A DNA stretch of 64,000 nt, taken from assembly GCF_014202035.1 (NCBI RefSeq), contig NZ_JACHFR010000002.1, forward strand, positions 434,001-498,000, given 5' to 3'. The stretch is from Treponema rectale (GTDB lineage Bacteria; Spirochaetota; Spirochaetia; Treponematales; Treponemataceae). Below the pieces are notes generated by a model. The model was not told the DNA's origin, did no database searches, and worked only from the letters and a program-made list of their open reading frames with translations. The translations under genes were made by a program, and so were the position numbers. Below, piece after piece: positions 8,560 to 17,339 of the stretch (positions within the stretch are counted from its first letter, which is position 1; each line of letters opens with the position of its first letter).

Positions 8560-10737
8560 TTAGAGATGAAGTACGCGTTCCTGGATTTCCTGAGTGCGTC
8601 CCTGGTTCCAGTACTGGGTACCGATATAACCGCAGGTTCTTCGTGCAACATTCATTGTTGACTGGTCACGGTTCTTGCAGTTAGGACATTCCCAGATAAG
8701 CTTTCCGTCATTATCCTTAACAATCTGGATTTCTCCGGTGTAGCCGCATTTCTGACAGAAGTCGCTTTTTGTATTTAATTCAGCATACATGATGTTGTTG
8801 TAAATATGTTTAAGCAGCGTCATGACAGCCGGAATGTTGTTTTCCATATTTGGAACTTCAACGTAACTTACAGCACCACCCGGGCTTAATTCCTGGAACT
8901 GGCTTTCAAAAGTAAGTTTTGCAAAAGCATCGATTTTTTCCGTAACATTTACATGGTAACTGTTAGTAATATAGTTTTTATCAGTAACCCCTTCAATTAC
9001 GCCAAATCTGCGTTTAAGACATTTAGCAAACTTGTATGTAGTGCTTTCAAGCGGTGTTCCGTAAACTGAATAATCAATGTGCTCAGCTTCTTTCCACATC
9101 TTGCAGGCATCATTAAGGGCATGCATTACGTCCAGGGCAAAAGGTTTTGCTTCAGGATCTGTATGGGATTTTCCGGTCATGTAGCGTACGCATTCACAAA
9201 GACCTGCATATCCCAAAGAAATTGTTGAATAGCCGTTATAAAGCAGTTCATCAATTACAGCACCCTTTGGAAGGCGGGCAAGAGCACCGTTCTGCCACAA
9301 AATAGGAGCAGCATCTGAACGGGTTCCCAAAAGCCTTTCATGACGAATCCTGAGGGCTCTGTGACAGAGTTCAAGGCGGTCTTTCATAATCTGCCAGAAC
9401 TTGTCATAGTCTTTTCCGGAAGAGCAGGCAACATCTACAAGGTTAATTGTAACGACTCCCTGATTGAATCTTCCGTAATACTTTGGTTTTCCTTCAGAAT
9501 CAACGTATGTAGTAAGGAAAGAGCGGCATCCCATGCAAGGGTAGCAGTTTCCGTTTCCGTTTTTGTCAACTTTAAGTTCCAGCATTTTCTTTTCTGAAAT
9601 ATAATCCGGAACCATGCGTCTTGCAGTACATTTTGCAGCAAGTTCAGTAAGATAATAATATTTTGAACCCTGCTCAATGTTGTCAGATTCAAGAACATAA
9701 ATAAGCTTCGGGAATGCAGGAGTAATCCATGCACCTTTTTCGTTTTTTACGCCCTGATATCTCTGTTTAAGAACTTCTTCAATAATAAGTGCCAGGTCAG
9801 TTTTTTCTGCTTCTGATTTAGCTTCATTAAGGTACATGAAAACAGTAACAAAAGGAGCCTGACCGTTTGTTGTCATAAGTGTAATGACCTGATACTGAAT
9901 AGTCTGAACACCGCGCTTGATTTCGTCCTTAAGGCGCTGATTTACCATGTAGTTGTACTGTTCGTCAGTTACATGAAGCCCGGTGGTTTCTATCATGTCA
10001 GAAATCTCTTTCTTGAATTTCTGACGGCTTACATCTACAAAGGGAGCAAGGTGTGCAAGAGAAATACTCTGTCCGCCGTACTGGCAGCTTGCAACCTGGG
10101 CAATAATCTGTGTAGCAATATTACATGCCGTGCTGAAGGAATGAGGGCGGTCAATCTTAGTACCGCTGATTACAGTTCCGTTCTGAAGCATGTCTTCAAG
10201 GTTTACCAGATCGCAGTTGTGCATTCTCTGTGCAAAATAGTCTGAATCATGAAAGTGAATCAAACCGTTGTCATGTGCTTCTGCGATATCCGGATCTAAA
10301 AGGAAGCGGCGGGTAATGTCTTTAGAAACTTCACCGGCCATATAGTCACGCTGTACAGAAACAACAGTAGGATTTTTATTTGAGTTTTCCTGCTTTACTT
10401 CTTCGTTGTTTTCTTCCAGCAGGGATTTAATCTGTTTGTCAGTGGTATTTTCTTTGCGCATCAGCTCGTGGCGGAAGCGGTAAGTAATGTAGAGCTTGGC
10501 AACATCAAAAGCTCCGTTCTGCATGATTCCGTTTTCGACAAGATTCTGAATGTCTTCAACGTTAAGGGCATGATCGGAGTGATGGCATTCAATTTCGATA
10601 TCATCAACGATAGAAGCAATCTGAGCATCGCTCAGTTTTTTTGCATCAATAACTTGCTCATTGGCCTTCTTGATGGCATCAGCAATTTTTTCTCTTTCAA
10701 AGACAACTTCAGCACCGCTTCTTTTGATGATTTTCAT
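8560..10737 (-). CDS. nrdD: Anaerobic ribonucleoside-triphosphate reductase, class III
   Basis: 725-residue oxygen-sensitive enzyme that makes deoxyribonucleotides from ribonucleoside triphosphates. An ATP-cone occupies roughly residues 1-95 and the glycyl-radical barrel the middle. A C-terminal zinc site has C661-x-x-C664 and C684-x-x-C687, and the radical site is R-x-C-G703-Y-I-G. Comparison with the E. coli enzyme places the radical glycine at 703. A clear ribosome site (AAGGTGGG) precedes the ATG. The activase gene nrdG, often adjacent, is not in this window. Upstream operator-like boxes suggest NrdR control. The gene fits an anaerobic lifestyle. Confidence 0.97.
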   Translation of the reverse strand: MKIIKRSGAEVVFEREKIADAIKKANEQVIDAKKLSDAQIASIVDDIEIECHHSDHALNVEDIQNLVENGIMQNGAFDVAKLYITYRFRHELMRKENTTDKQIKSLLEENNEEVKQENSNKNPTVVSVQRDYMAGEVSKDITRRFLLDPDIAEAHDNGLIHFHDSDYFAQRMHNCDLVNLEDMLQNGTVISGTKIDRPHSFSTACNIATQIIAQVASCQYGGQSISLAHLAPFVDVSRQKFKKEISDMIETTGLHVTDEQYNYMVNQRLKDEIKRGVQTIQYQVITLMTTNGQAPFVTVFMYLNEAKSEAEKTDLALIIEEVLKQRYQGVKNEKGAWITPAFPKLIYVLESDNIEQGSKYYYLTELAAKCTARRMVPDYISEKKMLELKVDKNGNGNCYPCMGCRSFLTTYVDSEGKPKYYGRFNQGVVTINLVDVACSSGKDYDKFWQIMKDRLELCHRALRIRHERLLGTRSDAAPILWQNGALARLPKGAVIDELLYNGYSTISLGYAGLCECVRYMTGKSHTDPEAKPFALDVMHALNDACKMWKEAEHIDYSVYGTPLESTTYKFAKCLKRRFGVIEGVTDKNYITNSYHVNVTEKIDAFAKLTFESQFQELSPGGAVSYVEVPNMENNIPAVMTLLKHIYNNIMYAELNTKSDFCQKCGYTGEIQIVKDNDGKLIWECPNCKNRDQSTMNVARRTCGYIGTQYWNQGRTQEIQERVLHL

Positions 10738-10767
10738 TGATTTTTTCCCACCTTTTTTTATTATCTT

Positions 10768-10814
10768 ACGCTAAATATGGTGTAAGAATACTAAAAGTCT
10801 ACTAGGGCTAGTGG
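10768..10814 (-). promoter_or_regulatory. Tandem NrdR-box-like operator upstream of nrdD
   Basis: Two imperfect 16-bp palindromes lie 31 bp start-to-start, the spacing expected of paired NrdR boxes. Box 1 (10768-10783) matches 13 of 16 positions of the consensus ACACWATATATWGTGT. Box 2 (10799-10814) is degenerate (9 of 16) but keeps both half-site cores (C-W-A and T-W-G). The boxes lie 31-77 bp upstream of the nrdD start. No nrdR gene is in the window, so regulation is inferred. Confidence 0.6.
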
Positions 10815-11067
10815 TTTAAGTCAATATTTAAATTCTGTTATTTCTGATTGTGTAAAACTGAAAATTACGGTTTTATGGTACTTTTTCCGTTTTGTTAGTG
10901 ACAAAATTTCTTAAAAATTTTTGCAGGCGCATGAATATTTAGAAAAAGGTCTTTTTATGGGTACAGTTTGATTAATACTAAGAATTTACAGTGAAAAAAG
11001 TCACGGAGAACTGAATTCTTCTATATTATAATGACATCGGAACAATTAATTGATAAAATCTTTTATT
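10815..11067. other. Intergenic region between nrdD and yhbY
   Basis: About 250 bp of AT-rich DNA between divergent genes. A TATAAT-like -10 lies at about 11026-11031, ahead of yhbY. No further gene, RNA or repeat was recognised. Confidence 0.5.
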
Positions 11068-11364
11068 ATGGAATTAACTAGCAAACAGAGAAAAATACTG
11101 ACTTCATTGTCAAATCCCCTTGAGCCTCTTGTTATTGTCGGACAGAACGGCGTAACTGAAGGTCTGGAACAGAAAACAGCTCAGTGTCTTGAACATCATG
11201 AACTTATAAAGGTTAAATTTAATGAATTTAAGGACGAAAAGCTGGAACTGGCAAAGAATCTTGCAGACAGTTGTGAAGCTGTTCTTGTACGTGTGATTGG
11301 TAATATTGCAATTCTGTATAAGCAGAATCCTGATCCGGAAAAACGCGTAATTAAACTTAAGTAA
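11068..11364 (+). CDS. yhbY: YhbY/CRS1-type RNA-binding protein
   Basis: 98-residue single CRM (CRS1-YhbY) domain protein of the kind that associates with pre-50S ribosomal particles. Diagnostic segments are L-T-S-K-Q-R-K near the N-terminus, V-G-Q-N-G-V-T-E-G, and L-E-H-H-E-L-I-K-V-K. I chose the ATG at 11068 over the in-frame TTG at 11050 because family members begin M-x-L-T/S-x-K-Q. Neither start has a strong ribosome site, so a leaderless or short-leader message from the nearby TATAAT is possible. Confidence 0.93.
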   Translation: MELTSKQRKILTSLSNPLEPLVIVGQNGVTEGLEQKTAQCLEHHELIKVKFNEFKDEKLELAKNLADSCEAVLVRVIGNIAILYKQNPDPEKRVIKLK

Positions 11365-11372
11365 AAAAAAAG

Positions 11373-11420
11373 AAGCGGGCCGCTTTAAGGAGGAAGAATA
11401 GCGACCCGCTTTGTATAAGA
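11373..11420 (+). terminator. Terminator-like hairpin after yhbY
   Basis: AAGCGGG (11373-11379) pairs with CCCGCTT (11405-11411), extended inward by CGCT/AGCG across a mismatch. Only a short T run follows, so it is a modest terminator. Confidence 0.6.
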
Positions 11421-11538
11421 TTTTCTTACTGCTTGAGAAGGATAATATATTAGAAATTAATTGTAGTCAATATATTTTCAAAGAAAATTTATGAATTTTT
11501 TTGCAAATAGTACGGTATTTTGCAAGGAGTGACATTAA

Positions 11539-12249
11539 ATGCAAAACAGAGTTGGAATCATCGGTGCTATGGATGTTGAAGTAAAAACTTTGAAGTCTTT
11601 GCTTACAGAAAGTTCTGAAAAAGTATTAATGGGGCTTACATTTGTACAGGGAAAACTTGACGGTACTGATGTGATAATAGTTCAGTCTGGAATCGGAAAG
11701 GTAAACGCAGCTCTTTGTACCCAGCTTCTTATACTTGAATTTAAGGTTACCCACATAATAAATACCGGTATTGCCGGAGCTATGGCACATGGTCTTAAAG
11801 TCCTGGATTTTGTTGTCTCAACGGATGCTCTTTATCATGATATGGATGTTACCGGCTTTGGATATAAAGTAACACAGATTCCGCAGATGGAATGTTCTGA
11901 TTTTCCGGCTGATAAAGCTATGATTGCTGCTGCAAAAGAAGCCTTTGATTCACTTAAAGAGGCTCAGGGACATTCTCTTGTTGCAGGACGCATTGCTTCA
12001 GGCGATCAGTTTGTTTCTTCAAAAACAGTAAAGGAAAGCATACGCGCAGCCTGTGATCCGGCTTGTGTAGAAATGGAAGGGGCTGCCATAGCCCATGCTG
12101 CATACTTGAACAAAACCCCGTTTGTAATAATCCGGTGTATGAGCGATATGGCAGATGACAGTGGTGAATCAACCTATGACTTTAATGAAGAAACTGCTGC
12201 AAATTTAAGTGCGGCACTTGTTCGCTCAATAGTAGGAAAAATACAATAA
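11539..12249 (+). CDS. mtnN: 5'-methylthioadenosine/S-adenosylhomocysteine nucleosidase
   Basis: 236 residues, the usual length. The enzyme hydrolyses S-adenosylhomocysteine and methylthioadenosine, releasing adenine. The N-terminus has the Pfs signature G-I-I-G-A-M-D-V-E. The segments V-Q-S-G-I-G-K-V-N-A and V-E-M-E-G-A-A-I-A-H carry substrate-binding residues, and the nucleoside phosphorylase-like fold is evident throughout. A strong ribosome site (AAGGAGTGA) lies before the ATG. It sits 27 bp upstream of luxS, so the two consecutive enzymes of the activated methyl cycle are probably co-transcribed. Confidence 0.97.
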   Translation: MQNRVGIIGAMDVEVKTLKSLLTESSEKVLMGLTFVQGKLDGTDVIIVQSGIGKVNAALCTQLLILEFKVTHIINTGIAGAMAHGLKVLDFVVSTDALYHDMDVTGFGYKVTQIPQMECSDFPADKAMIAAAKEAFDSLKEAQGHSLVAGRIASGDQFVSSKTVKESIRAACDPACVEMEGAAIAHAAYLNKTPFVIIRCMSDMADDSGESTYDFNEETAANLSAALVRSIVGKIQ

Positions 12250-12276
12250 AGATAATAAAGCCTGGAGGTATTAATT

Positions 12277-12753
12277 ATGGCAGAATTGAAAAAGTACAAT
12301 GTAGACAGTTTTAATCTTGATCATACAAAGGTTACGGCACCTTTTGTACGTCTTGCAGCAAAGAAAACTGGAGAAAAGGGAGATGTCGTTACAAAATTTG
12401 ATATCCGTATAACACAGCCTAATAAGGAATTCATGCCGACTGGAGCAATTCATACTATCGAACATATTGTTGCTGAATATATTCGTGATGAAATTGAGGG
12501 TGTAATTGATTTTAGTCCTATGGGATGCAGGACAGGTTTTTATTTTACAGTCTGGGGTGATCGCGATGAGCAGTATATTGCAGATCATCTTCTTCCGGTT
12601 TTTCAGAAAGTTGTAGACTGGGAAGGAGAAATTCCTGCCGCAAATGAAATACAGTGCGGAAATTATAGAGACATGGACCTTGAAAATGCAAAAAAATATG
12701 CAGCTCAGTGGATTAAAGGAATAAAAGAAAAAGGCTGCAGCTGTTATAAATAA
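12277..12753 (+). CDS. luxS: S-ribosylhomocysteine lyase (AI-2 synthase)
   Basis: 158 residues, typical for LuxS, which converts S-ribosylhomocysteine to homocysteine and the AI-2 precursor DPD. The metal site H59-T-I-E62-H63 and third ligand C127 (in Q-C-G-N-Y-R-D) are present, as is the catalytic Cys84 in P-M-G-C. Ile replaces the common Leu in H-T-L-E-H. A GGAGG ribosome site precedes the ATG. mtnN immediately upstream supplies the substrate. The next gene, 12 bp downstream, is an unrelated membrane protein that may share the transcript. Confidence 0.97.
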   Translation: MAELKKYNVDSFNLDHTKVTAPFVRLAAKKTGEKGDVVTKFDIRITQPNKEFMPTGAIHTIEHIVAEYIRDEIEGVIDFSPMGCRTGFYFTVWGDRDEQYIADHLLPVFQKVVDWEGEIPAANEIQCGNYRDMDLENAKKYAAQWIKGIKEKGCSCYK

Positions 12754-12765
12754 TAGGATTTAACT

Positions 12766-14328
12766 ATGAACCTTCAGCAGAAATTACGTGAAACTTTGTT
12801 TTCTGTACTGCCTGTCATGCTTATTGTGATGATACTGGGTGTAACTGTTGCTCCTTTAGGAGGAACAACCATCTTACGATTTCTGATAGGCGGTATTCTT
12901 GTTATTATTGGTCTCACCCTGTTCCTGCTGGGAGTAGACATAGGAATACTTCCAATCGGAGAGCGCAGCGGAGCTGCTCTTACTTCCAGGAGAAACCTGC
13001 CGCTGCTGCTTGGAGCATCTTTTTTCATTGGTTTTATGATTACCATTGCAGAACCAGACGTTCAGGTACTGGCAGATCAGGTCAGGTCAATAGATCCTGA
13101 CGTTTCTAAGTGGGGGCTTATCCTCATGATTGCCGGTGGAATCGGTTTTTTTGTAATGCTTGGTATTCTTCGTACGGTACTTTCGATTCCTCTCAGGATT
13201 ATTCTTATTGTTTCTTATGGCCTTATTTTTGCCATGGCTTATTTTACTCCGGAAGAATTTCAGGGAGTAGCCTTTGATTCCGGCGGTGCAACAACAGGGC
13301 CGATGACTGTTCCGTTTATTATGGCCCTTGGTGTCGGTGTTGCAGCAGTAAGGGCAAAATCTTCAAAAGATGGAAGTGATTCCGGGGCAGACAGTTTCGG
13401 TCTTACGGGTATTGCTTCTGCAGGTCCTATATTTGCCGTATGCCTTTACGGAATAATTTTAGCTGCTGCAGGTTCTGACGGAGAAAGTATTGCTGCTGCA
13501 GAAAGCGGTGCACATGAAGTGGAAGGACTTGGAATTTTCATAACTGAATTTCCTCTTGTCTTAAAGGAAGTTTCTACAGCTCTTCTTCCGCTGGTATTTA
13601 TGGCAGCCTTATTTCAGTTTACGCTTATCAAAATGCCTCCTTTTCAGGTTATAAGAATGGTTCGCGGTCTTATATTAAGTTTTGTAGGACTTATAGTATT
13701 TTTAATGGGAGCAAAGGGTGGTTTTATGCCTGCCGGTACTAAACTTGGAGAAGTTTTGGGAAGTCTGGCTATAAGCGGAGACAAAACCCTCCTTCTTCTT
13801 AATGCAGCCGGCGAAATAGAAAAATCCATGCTTATTCCGGGGATAGTTCAGATAATACTGCTGCTGCTGACAGGCTGTATTTTTGGAGCAGTTGTTGTCT
13901 GTGCAGAACCAGCGGTATGGGTTCTTACGGATCAGGTAGAGAATGTTTCTGGCGGAACAATAAAGCGTAAAGTTATGATTGTTGCTCTCAGTACAGGTGT
14001 CGCTATTGCTATTGGTTTATCTATGGCAAGAGTTCTGTTCAGGTTCAGTTTGTGGTATGTTCTCATACCCGGCTATATAATTGCCCTGGCCCTTACATTT
14101 TTCTGTCCGAAGCTTTTTACTGGTATTGCCTTTGATTCCGGTGGTGTTGCCAGCGGACCGATGACAAGTACTTTCATACTTTCTTTTTCTTTAGGTGCAA
14201 GTTCAGCCAGCGGTGGAAATCCGGCAGTAGATGCTTTTGGTGTTATAGCACTGGTTGCCATGACTCCGCTTATTGCCATTCAGATACTGGGAATTGTATT
14301 TAAAATCAAAACGAGGGAAGCAAAATGA
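12766..14328 (+). CDS. DUF1538 family integral membrane protein (duplicated)
   Basis: 520 residues, strongly hydrophobic with roughly twelve membrane segments. It consists of two homologous halves. Each contains an acidic E-P-D/A-V-x-V-L-x-D-Q-V motif and later G-x-A-F-D-S-G-G-x-x-x-G-P-M-T (first half near residue 165-185, second near 455-475). This is the DUF1538 architecture, a transporter-like family without an established substrate. Its stop overlaps the next gene, a P-II-like regulator, by 4 bp, which suggests the pair works as a transporter with its sensor, like AmtB-GlnK. That role is inferred, not demonstrated. Confidence 0.88.
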   Translation: MNLQQKLRETLFSVLPVMLIVMILGVTVAPLGGTTILRFLIGGILVIIGLTLFLLGVDIGILPIGERSGAALTSRRNLPLLLGASFFIGFMITIAEPDVQVLADQVRSIDPDVSKWGLILMIAGGIGFFVMLGILRTVLSIPLRIILIVSYGLIFAMAYFTPEEFQGVAFDSGGATTGPMTVPFIMALGVGVAAVRAKSSKDGSDSGADSFGLTGIASAGPIFAVCLYGIILAAAGSDGESIAAAESGAHEVEGLGIFITEFPLVLKEVSTALLPLVFMAALFQFTLIKMPPFQVIRMVRGLILSFVGLIVFLMGAKGGFMPAGTKLGEVLGSLAISGDKTLLLLNAAGEIEKSMLIPGIVQIILLLLTGCIFGAVVVCAEPAVWVLTDQVENVSGGTIKRKVMIVALSTGVAIAIGLSMARVLFRFSLWYVLIPGYIIALALTFFCPKLFTGIAFDSGGVASGPMTSTFILSFSLGASSASGGNPAVDAFGVIALVAMTPLIAIQILGIVFKIKTREAK

Positions 14329-14966
14329 GCAGTTACAGATTGTTAGTCAGTATAGTTCCCCATGATAAGGGAGAAAAACTTACCCGTGCTGCAATGGAAA
14401 GCGGCTGCCGTGGCGGAACTGTTCTTATGGGCAGGGGGCTTGCAAAGTCAAACTTTATGGCCGTTCTTGGACTGGGAGAAAGTACAAAAGATATAATAAT
14501 GATGATTGTGGAAGAGGAGGTACTGCAGCCGGTAAAGAATGCCATCATTGCTGCAACTTCTCATGAAAAAAAGAATTTCGGGGAATTATTTTGTACGGAT
14601 GTTGATGCCGTTATGAAAGGCGGTAACTTTAGCGAAGGAGAAGAAAACATGTCTGGAAATAAAAATGAACTTATAACGGTAATCGTAAACCGCGGATATG
14701 CAGATGATGCCATGGCTGCTGCAAGAAGGGCGGGAGCTGGCGGCGGAACTGTAGTAAATGCCCGGGGAACTGCACGGGAAACAGACGAACGCTTTTTTGG
14801 CATGCATATTGTTCCTGAAAAGGAAATGCTTCTGATAGTTGTAGATGCATCAAAAAAACAGGCAGTTCTTGATTCGATCCGCAGCCTTTCATGTTTGAGT
14901 CAGCCTGGAAGCGGAATAGCATTTTGTTCACCGGCAGATGAATTTACTCTTCTCGGAAAGAAATGA
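14325..14966 (+). CDS. Tandem P-II-like signalling protein, partner of DUF1538
   Basis: 213 residues made of two P-II/GlnK-like ferredoxin folds in one chain. The first repeat spans about 1-100 with a G-C-R-G-G-T-V-L-M-G-R-G segment. The second spans about 112-205 with G-A-G-G-G-T-V-V-N-A-R-G. Both begin with a beta strand of the L-V-S-I-V / I-T-V-I-V type. The classical T-loop Tyr51 environment is not evident, so GlnD-type uridylylation is unlikely. The ATGA overlap with the DUF1538 gene implies stoichiometric expression. I infer ligand-dependent gating of that membrane protein. Confidence 0.8.
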   Translation: MSSYRLLVSIVPHDKGEKLTRAAMESGCRGGTVLMGRGLAKSNFMAVLGLGESTKDIIMMIVEEEVLQPVKNAIIAATSHEKKNFGELFCTDVDAVMKGGNFSEGEENMSGNKNELITVIVNRGYADDAMAAARRAGAGGGTVVNARGTARETDERFFGMHIVPEKEMLLIVVDASKKQAVLDSIRSLSCLSQPGSGIAFCSPADEFTLLGKK

Positions 14967-15007
14967 TTACGGTAGATTGTATTTGATACAAATTTAAGGA
15001 AAGAACA

Positions 15008-15970
15008 GTGATATTTAAGAGTTTGAATGACGTTGAATTGGAAAAACATCTGGATTCAATTCATAAGGATGAAATGGCTGTATTTGTTATGGCAGAAGGT
15101 CGTGTCAGGGGTGCGCTTTTTAACGGCAGCCGTTTTGTAAATCAGGCAAGGGCTCAGCATCAGCTGGGTATTCTTGAAACAATGGTTTTCGGGCAGGCAG
15201 CTTTGTGCGGGGCTCTTCTTCTTCCAACGATGAAAGGAAAAGAACATAAAACCTGGCATTATGAAGTTGACGGACCGGCAAAAGGATTTTCTATAGAAAC
15301 GGATTCTACCGGTTATGTCCGCGGTTATCTTTATGAAAATCATATTCCTGTAGAAAAACCGCTGGAAAGCTGGGATTTAACTCCTTTTTTGGGAAACGGC
15401 ACGATTACAATGTCTACTCTCCGGGAATTTGATAAGGAACCATATTCAAGTTCTGTAGATGTTGATTCAAAGAATATTGCCAGAGACCTTGCGTGGTTTT
15501 TCAATCAGAGTGAACAGATTCAGACGGCATTTAATACTGGTATTCAGATGGATAAGCAGGGCAGGGTTATAGGAGCCGGCGGAATGTTCCTGCAGGTACT
15601 TCCTGAAGTGGGCGGTTTTAAAAAATCAGGTGAAGCCGTAAATTCTCAGGCAGACAGAAAGGCAGATGAAGAACTTATTGAAAAGGTTGAACTTGCTTTC
15701 AGGTCTGCTCCTTCTCTTGGCCAGTGGTTTGCAGAAAACGGTTCAATAGAAGATCTTGTTTATGGTCTGTTCAGAGAATTCAAACCGGCAATTGCAGTGC
15801 GCAGGGATGTTAAATTTGAATGTCCATGCTCAAAAGAGGTTTATCTTAACCATGTACGTCATCTTCCAGCTTCGGAAATTGAAGATATAAAGAAAAGCGG
15901 ACAGGATTCCATAGAAATCGTGTGCCGTAACTGCTCCAGCGTTTATAATATTCCTGTTTCAGAACTTTAG
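15008..15970 (+). CDS. hslO: Hsp33 redox-regulated chaperone
   Basis: 320 residues. Hsp33 is a cytosolic holdase switched on by oxidation of a C-terminal zinc centre. The sequence shows C272-P-C274 and C306-R-N-C309, the C-x-C...C-x-x-C redox switch, plus conserved family segments such as G-A-G-G-M-F-L-Q-V-L-P and R-G-Y-L. The start is GTG at 15008, preceded by AAGGAAAG. It is followed 2 bp later by an Rsm22-like gene. Presence in an anaerobe suggests a role in tolerating oxygen or bleach stress. Confidence 0.95.
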   Translation: MIFKSLNDVELEKHLDSIHKDEMAVFVMAEGRVRGALFNGSRFVNQARAQHQLGILETMVFGQAALCGALLLPTMKGKEHKTWHYEVDGPAKGFSIETDSTGYVRGYLYENHIPVEKPLESWDLTPFLGNGTITMSTLREFDKEPYSSSVDVDSKNIARDLAWFFNQSEQIQTAFNTGIQMDKQGRVIGAGGMFLQVLPEVGGFKKSGEAVNSQADRKADEELIEKVELAFRSAPSLGQWFAENGSIEDLVYGLFREFKPAIAVRRDVKFECPCSKEVYLNHVRHLPASEIEDIKKSGQDSIEIVCRNCSSVYNIPVSEL

Positions 15971-15972
15971 AA

Positions 15973-17175
15973 ATGAATCTTCAGGATTTTATACCCCGTC
16001 TGATAAAACTCTGGCGGGGTGGCGGCAGCAGTTCAGTTTTGTCTCCAAAAGAATATGAACGTGTAAGCGGGGCTCTTTTACGTTTGCAGCGCGGGCTTAC
16101 AGGAGACAGAAAACTTGCCGGTGCCGGTTACATGCAGGAAAATGATCTTTTGGGTGCATACCTGCTTTACTACTGGCCGGTAACTTTTCTTCAGGTTCAT
16201 CATGCTTTTGAAACGGCTGTCCTCAGTAATGAAATAAGTTTTGAAAACGAAGTTTCTGTACTGGATTTAGGCTGTGGTCCCGGTCCTGCAGGAATTTCTT
16301 TCTGCAATGAATTAAAAAAACAGGGCGTTAAAAAAATTCACGTAACGCTGGCAGATTATTCCTCAAAAGCAGTCAGTCTTGCAAAAAAACTTTATGAATC
16401 CGCCTTTCCGGAAACGGATGTTTGTGAAGTAATCGTTGATATTGAAAAAAAATATAACTCCATAGAAACCGTATTTAATAAAAAACAGGGCTTTGATGCC
16501 ATAATTATCAGCCATGCTTTGAATGAACTGTGGAAAACTCAGGAAGATGCCTGTCAGAAGCGGCAGATTTTTATTCTTAATATAAAGAAAATACTTAAAA
16601 ATGACGGAATTCTTTTTTTAATGGAGCCGGCTCTGCTTAAAACCAGCCGTTCCCTTATAGAACTCAGGAATTCTCTCATAAAAGAAGGGTTTTCTGTAGT
16701 GAGCCCGTGTCCTTCCAGTGAAGAATGCCCTGTAATTAAAGCCGGAGAAAACATTACCTGTCACGGAGAATATGCTTTAAAAAATGTTCCTCTTGTAACG
16801 GAAATAGCCCGTCGCGCTAAACTGGACAGAAATTCCGTAAAAATGACTTATTTTATGTTTAAAAACGGAATTGTTAGCAGGGAAGAAAAGAAGGGAATCT
16901 ATACAGTCGTTTCAGAGGGAATGCTTAACAAGAGCGGCCGCATAAGGTTTCTTTTATGTGACGGAAACAGACGCATTGCCTGTTCTGCAAAAAAAGATGA
17001 TTCTCATGCTGCTGAAACCGGCTTTTTTAAGCTGCACAGATATGAAAAGATTGAATTAATAAACCCTGAAGTCCGGGGCGATAATAAAGATTCGTTTGGA
17101 ATCGGTAAAGAAACTGCCGTAGCCCACCCTCTACAGCAGGGAAAAAGTCATATTTCTGACAGAAAAAAAGTATAG
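15973..17175 (+). CDS. Rsm22-like SAM-dependent methyltransferase
   Basis: 400 residues. The SAM-binding motif D-L-G-C-G-P-G-P is near residue 97. A later E-P-x-L-x-x-x-R segment and P-C-P-x-x-x-x-C-P followed by I-T-C-H are the cysteine-rich signature of the Rsm22 family, which is linked to small-ribosomal-subunit assembly and Fe-S binding. The N-terminal helical part and the C-terminal beta-rich tail also fit. It starts 2 bp after hslO, so the two probably form one operon. The exact RNA target is not established. Confidence 0.8.
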   Translation: MNLQDFIPRLIKLWRGGGSSSVLSPKEYERVSGALLRLQRGLTGDRKLAGAGYMQENDLLGAYLLYYWPVTFLQVHHAFETAVLSNEISFENEVSVLDLGCGPGPAGISFCNELKKQGVKKIHVTLADYSSKAVSLAKKLYESAFPETDVCEVIVDIEKKYNSIETVFNKKQGFDAIIISHALNELWKTQEDACQKRQIFILNIKKILKNDGILFLMEPALLKTSRSLIELRNSLIKEGFSVVSPCPSSEECPVIKAGENITCHGEYALKNVPLVTEIARRAKLDRNSVKMTYFMFKNGIVSREEKKGIYTVVSEGMLNKSGRIRFLLCDGNRRIACSAKKDDSHAAETGFFKLHRYEKIELINPEVRGDNKDSFGIGKETAVAHPLQQGKSHISDRKKV

Positions 17176-17259
17176 CACCCGAATTTGAATTGTTCAACCT
17201 GTGAAACAAATTTAATCCGTGAAACATATTAAAAAATTTAAAATCCTTTAAAAAATTTG

Positions 17260-17288
17260 TTGCGTTTTAAAATCACCTCATGTATACT
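17260..17288 (+). promoter_or_regulatory. Promoter of the tetR operon
   Basis: TTGCGT (17260-17265) and TATACT (17283-17288) are separated by 17 bp, a good vegetative promoter. The likely start point falls inside the operator dyad that follows. Confidence 0.7.
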
Positions 17289-17291
17289 TTA

Positions 17292-17327
17292 GGAAACTAG
17301 AAAACCAAAACCGGTTTCCAAGTTTCT
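17292..17327. promoter_or_regulatory. Inverted-repeat operator for the adjacent TetR regulator
   Basis: GGAAACTAGAAAACC (17292-17306) and GGTTTCCAAGTTTCT (17313-17327) form a 15-bp dyad with 12 matching positions around a 6-bp centre. It lies immediately downstream of the -10 and ends 12 bp before the tetR start, the position expected for autorepression. Confidence 0.7.
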
Positions 17328-17339
17328 AAGGGGCAGAAA

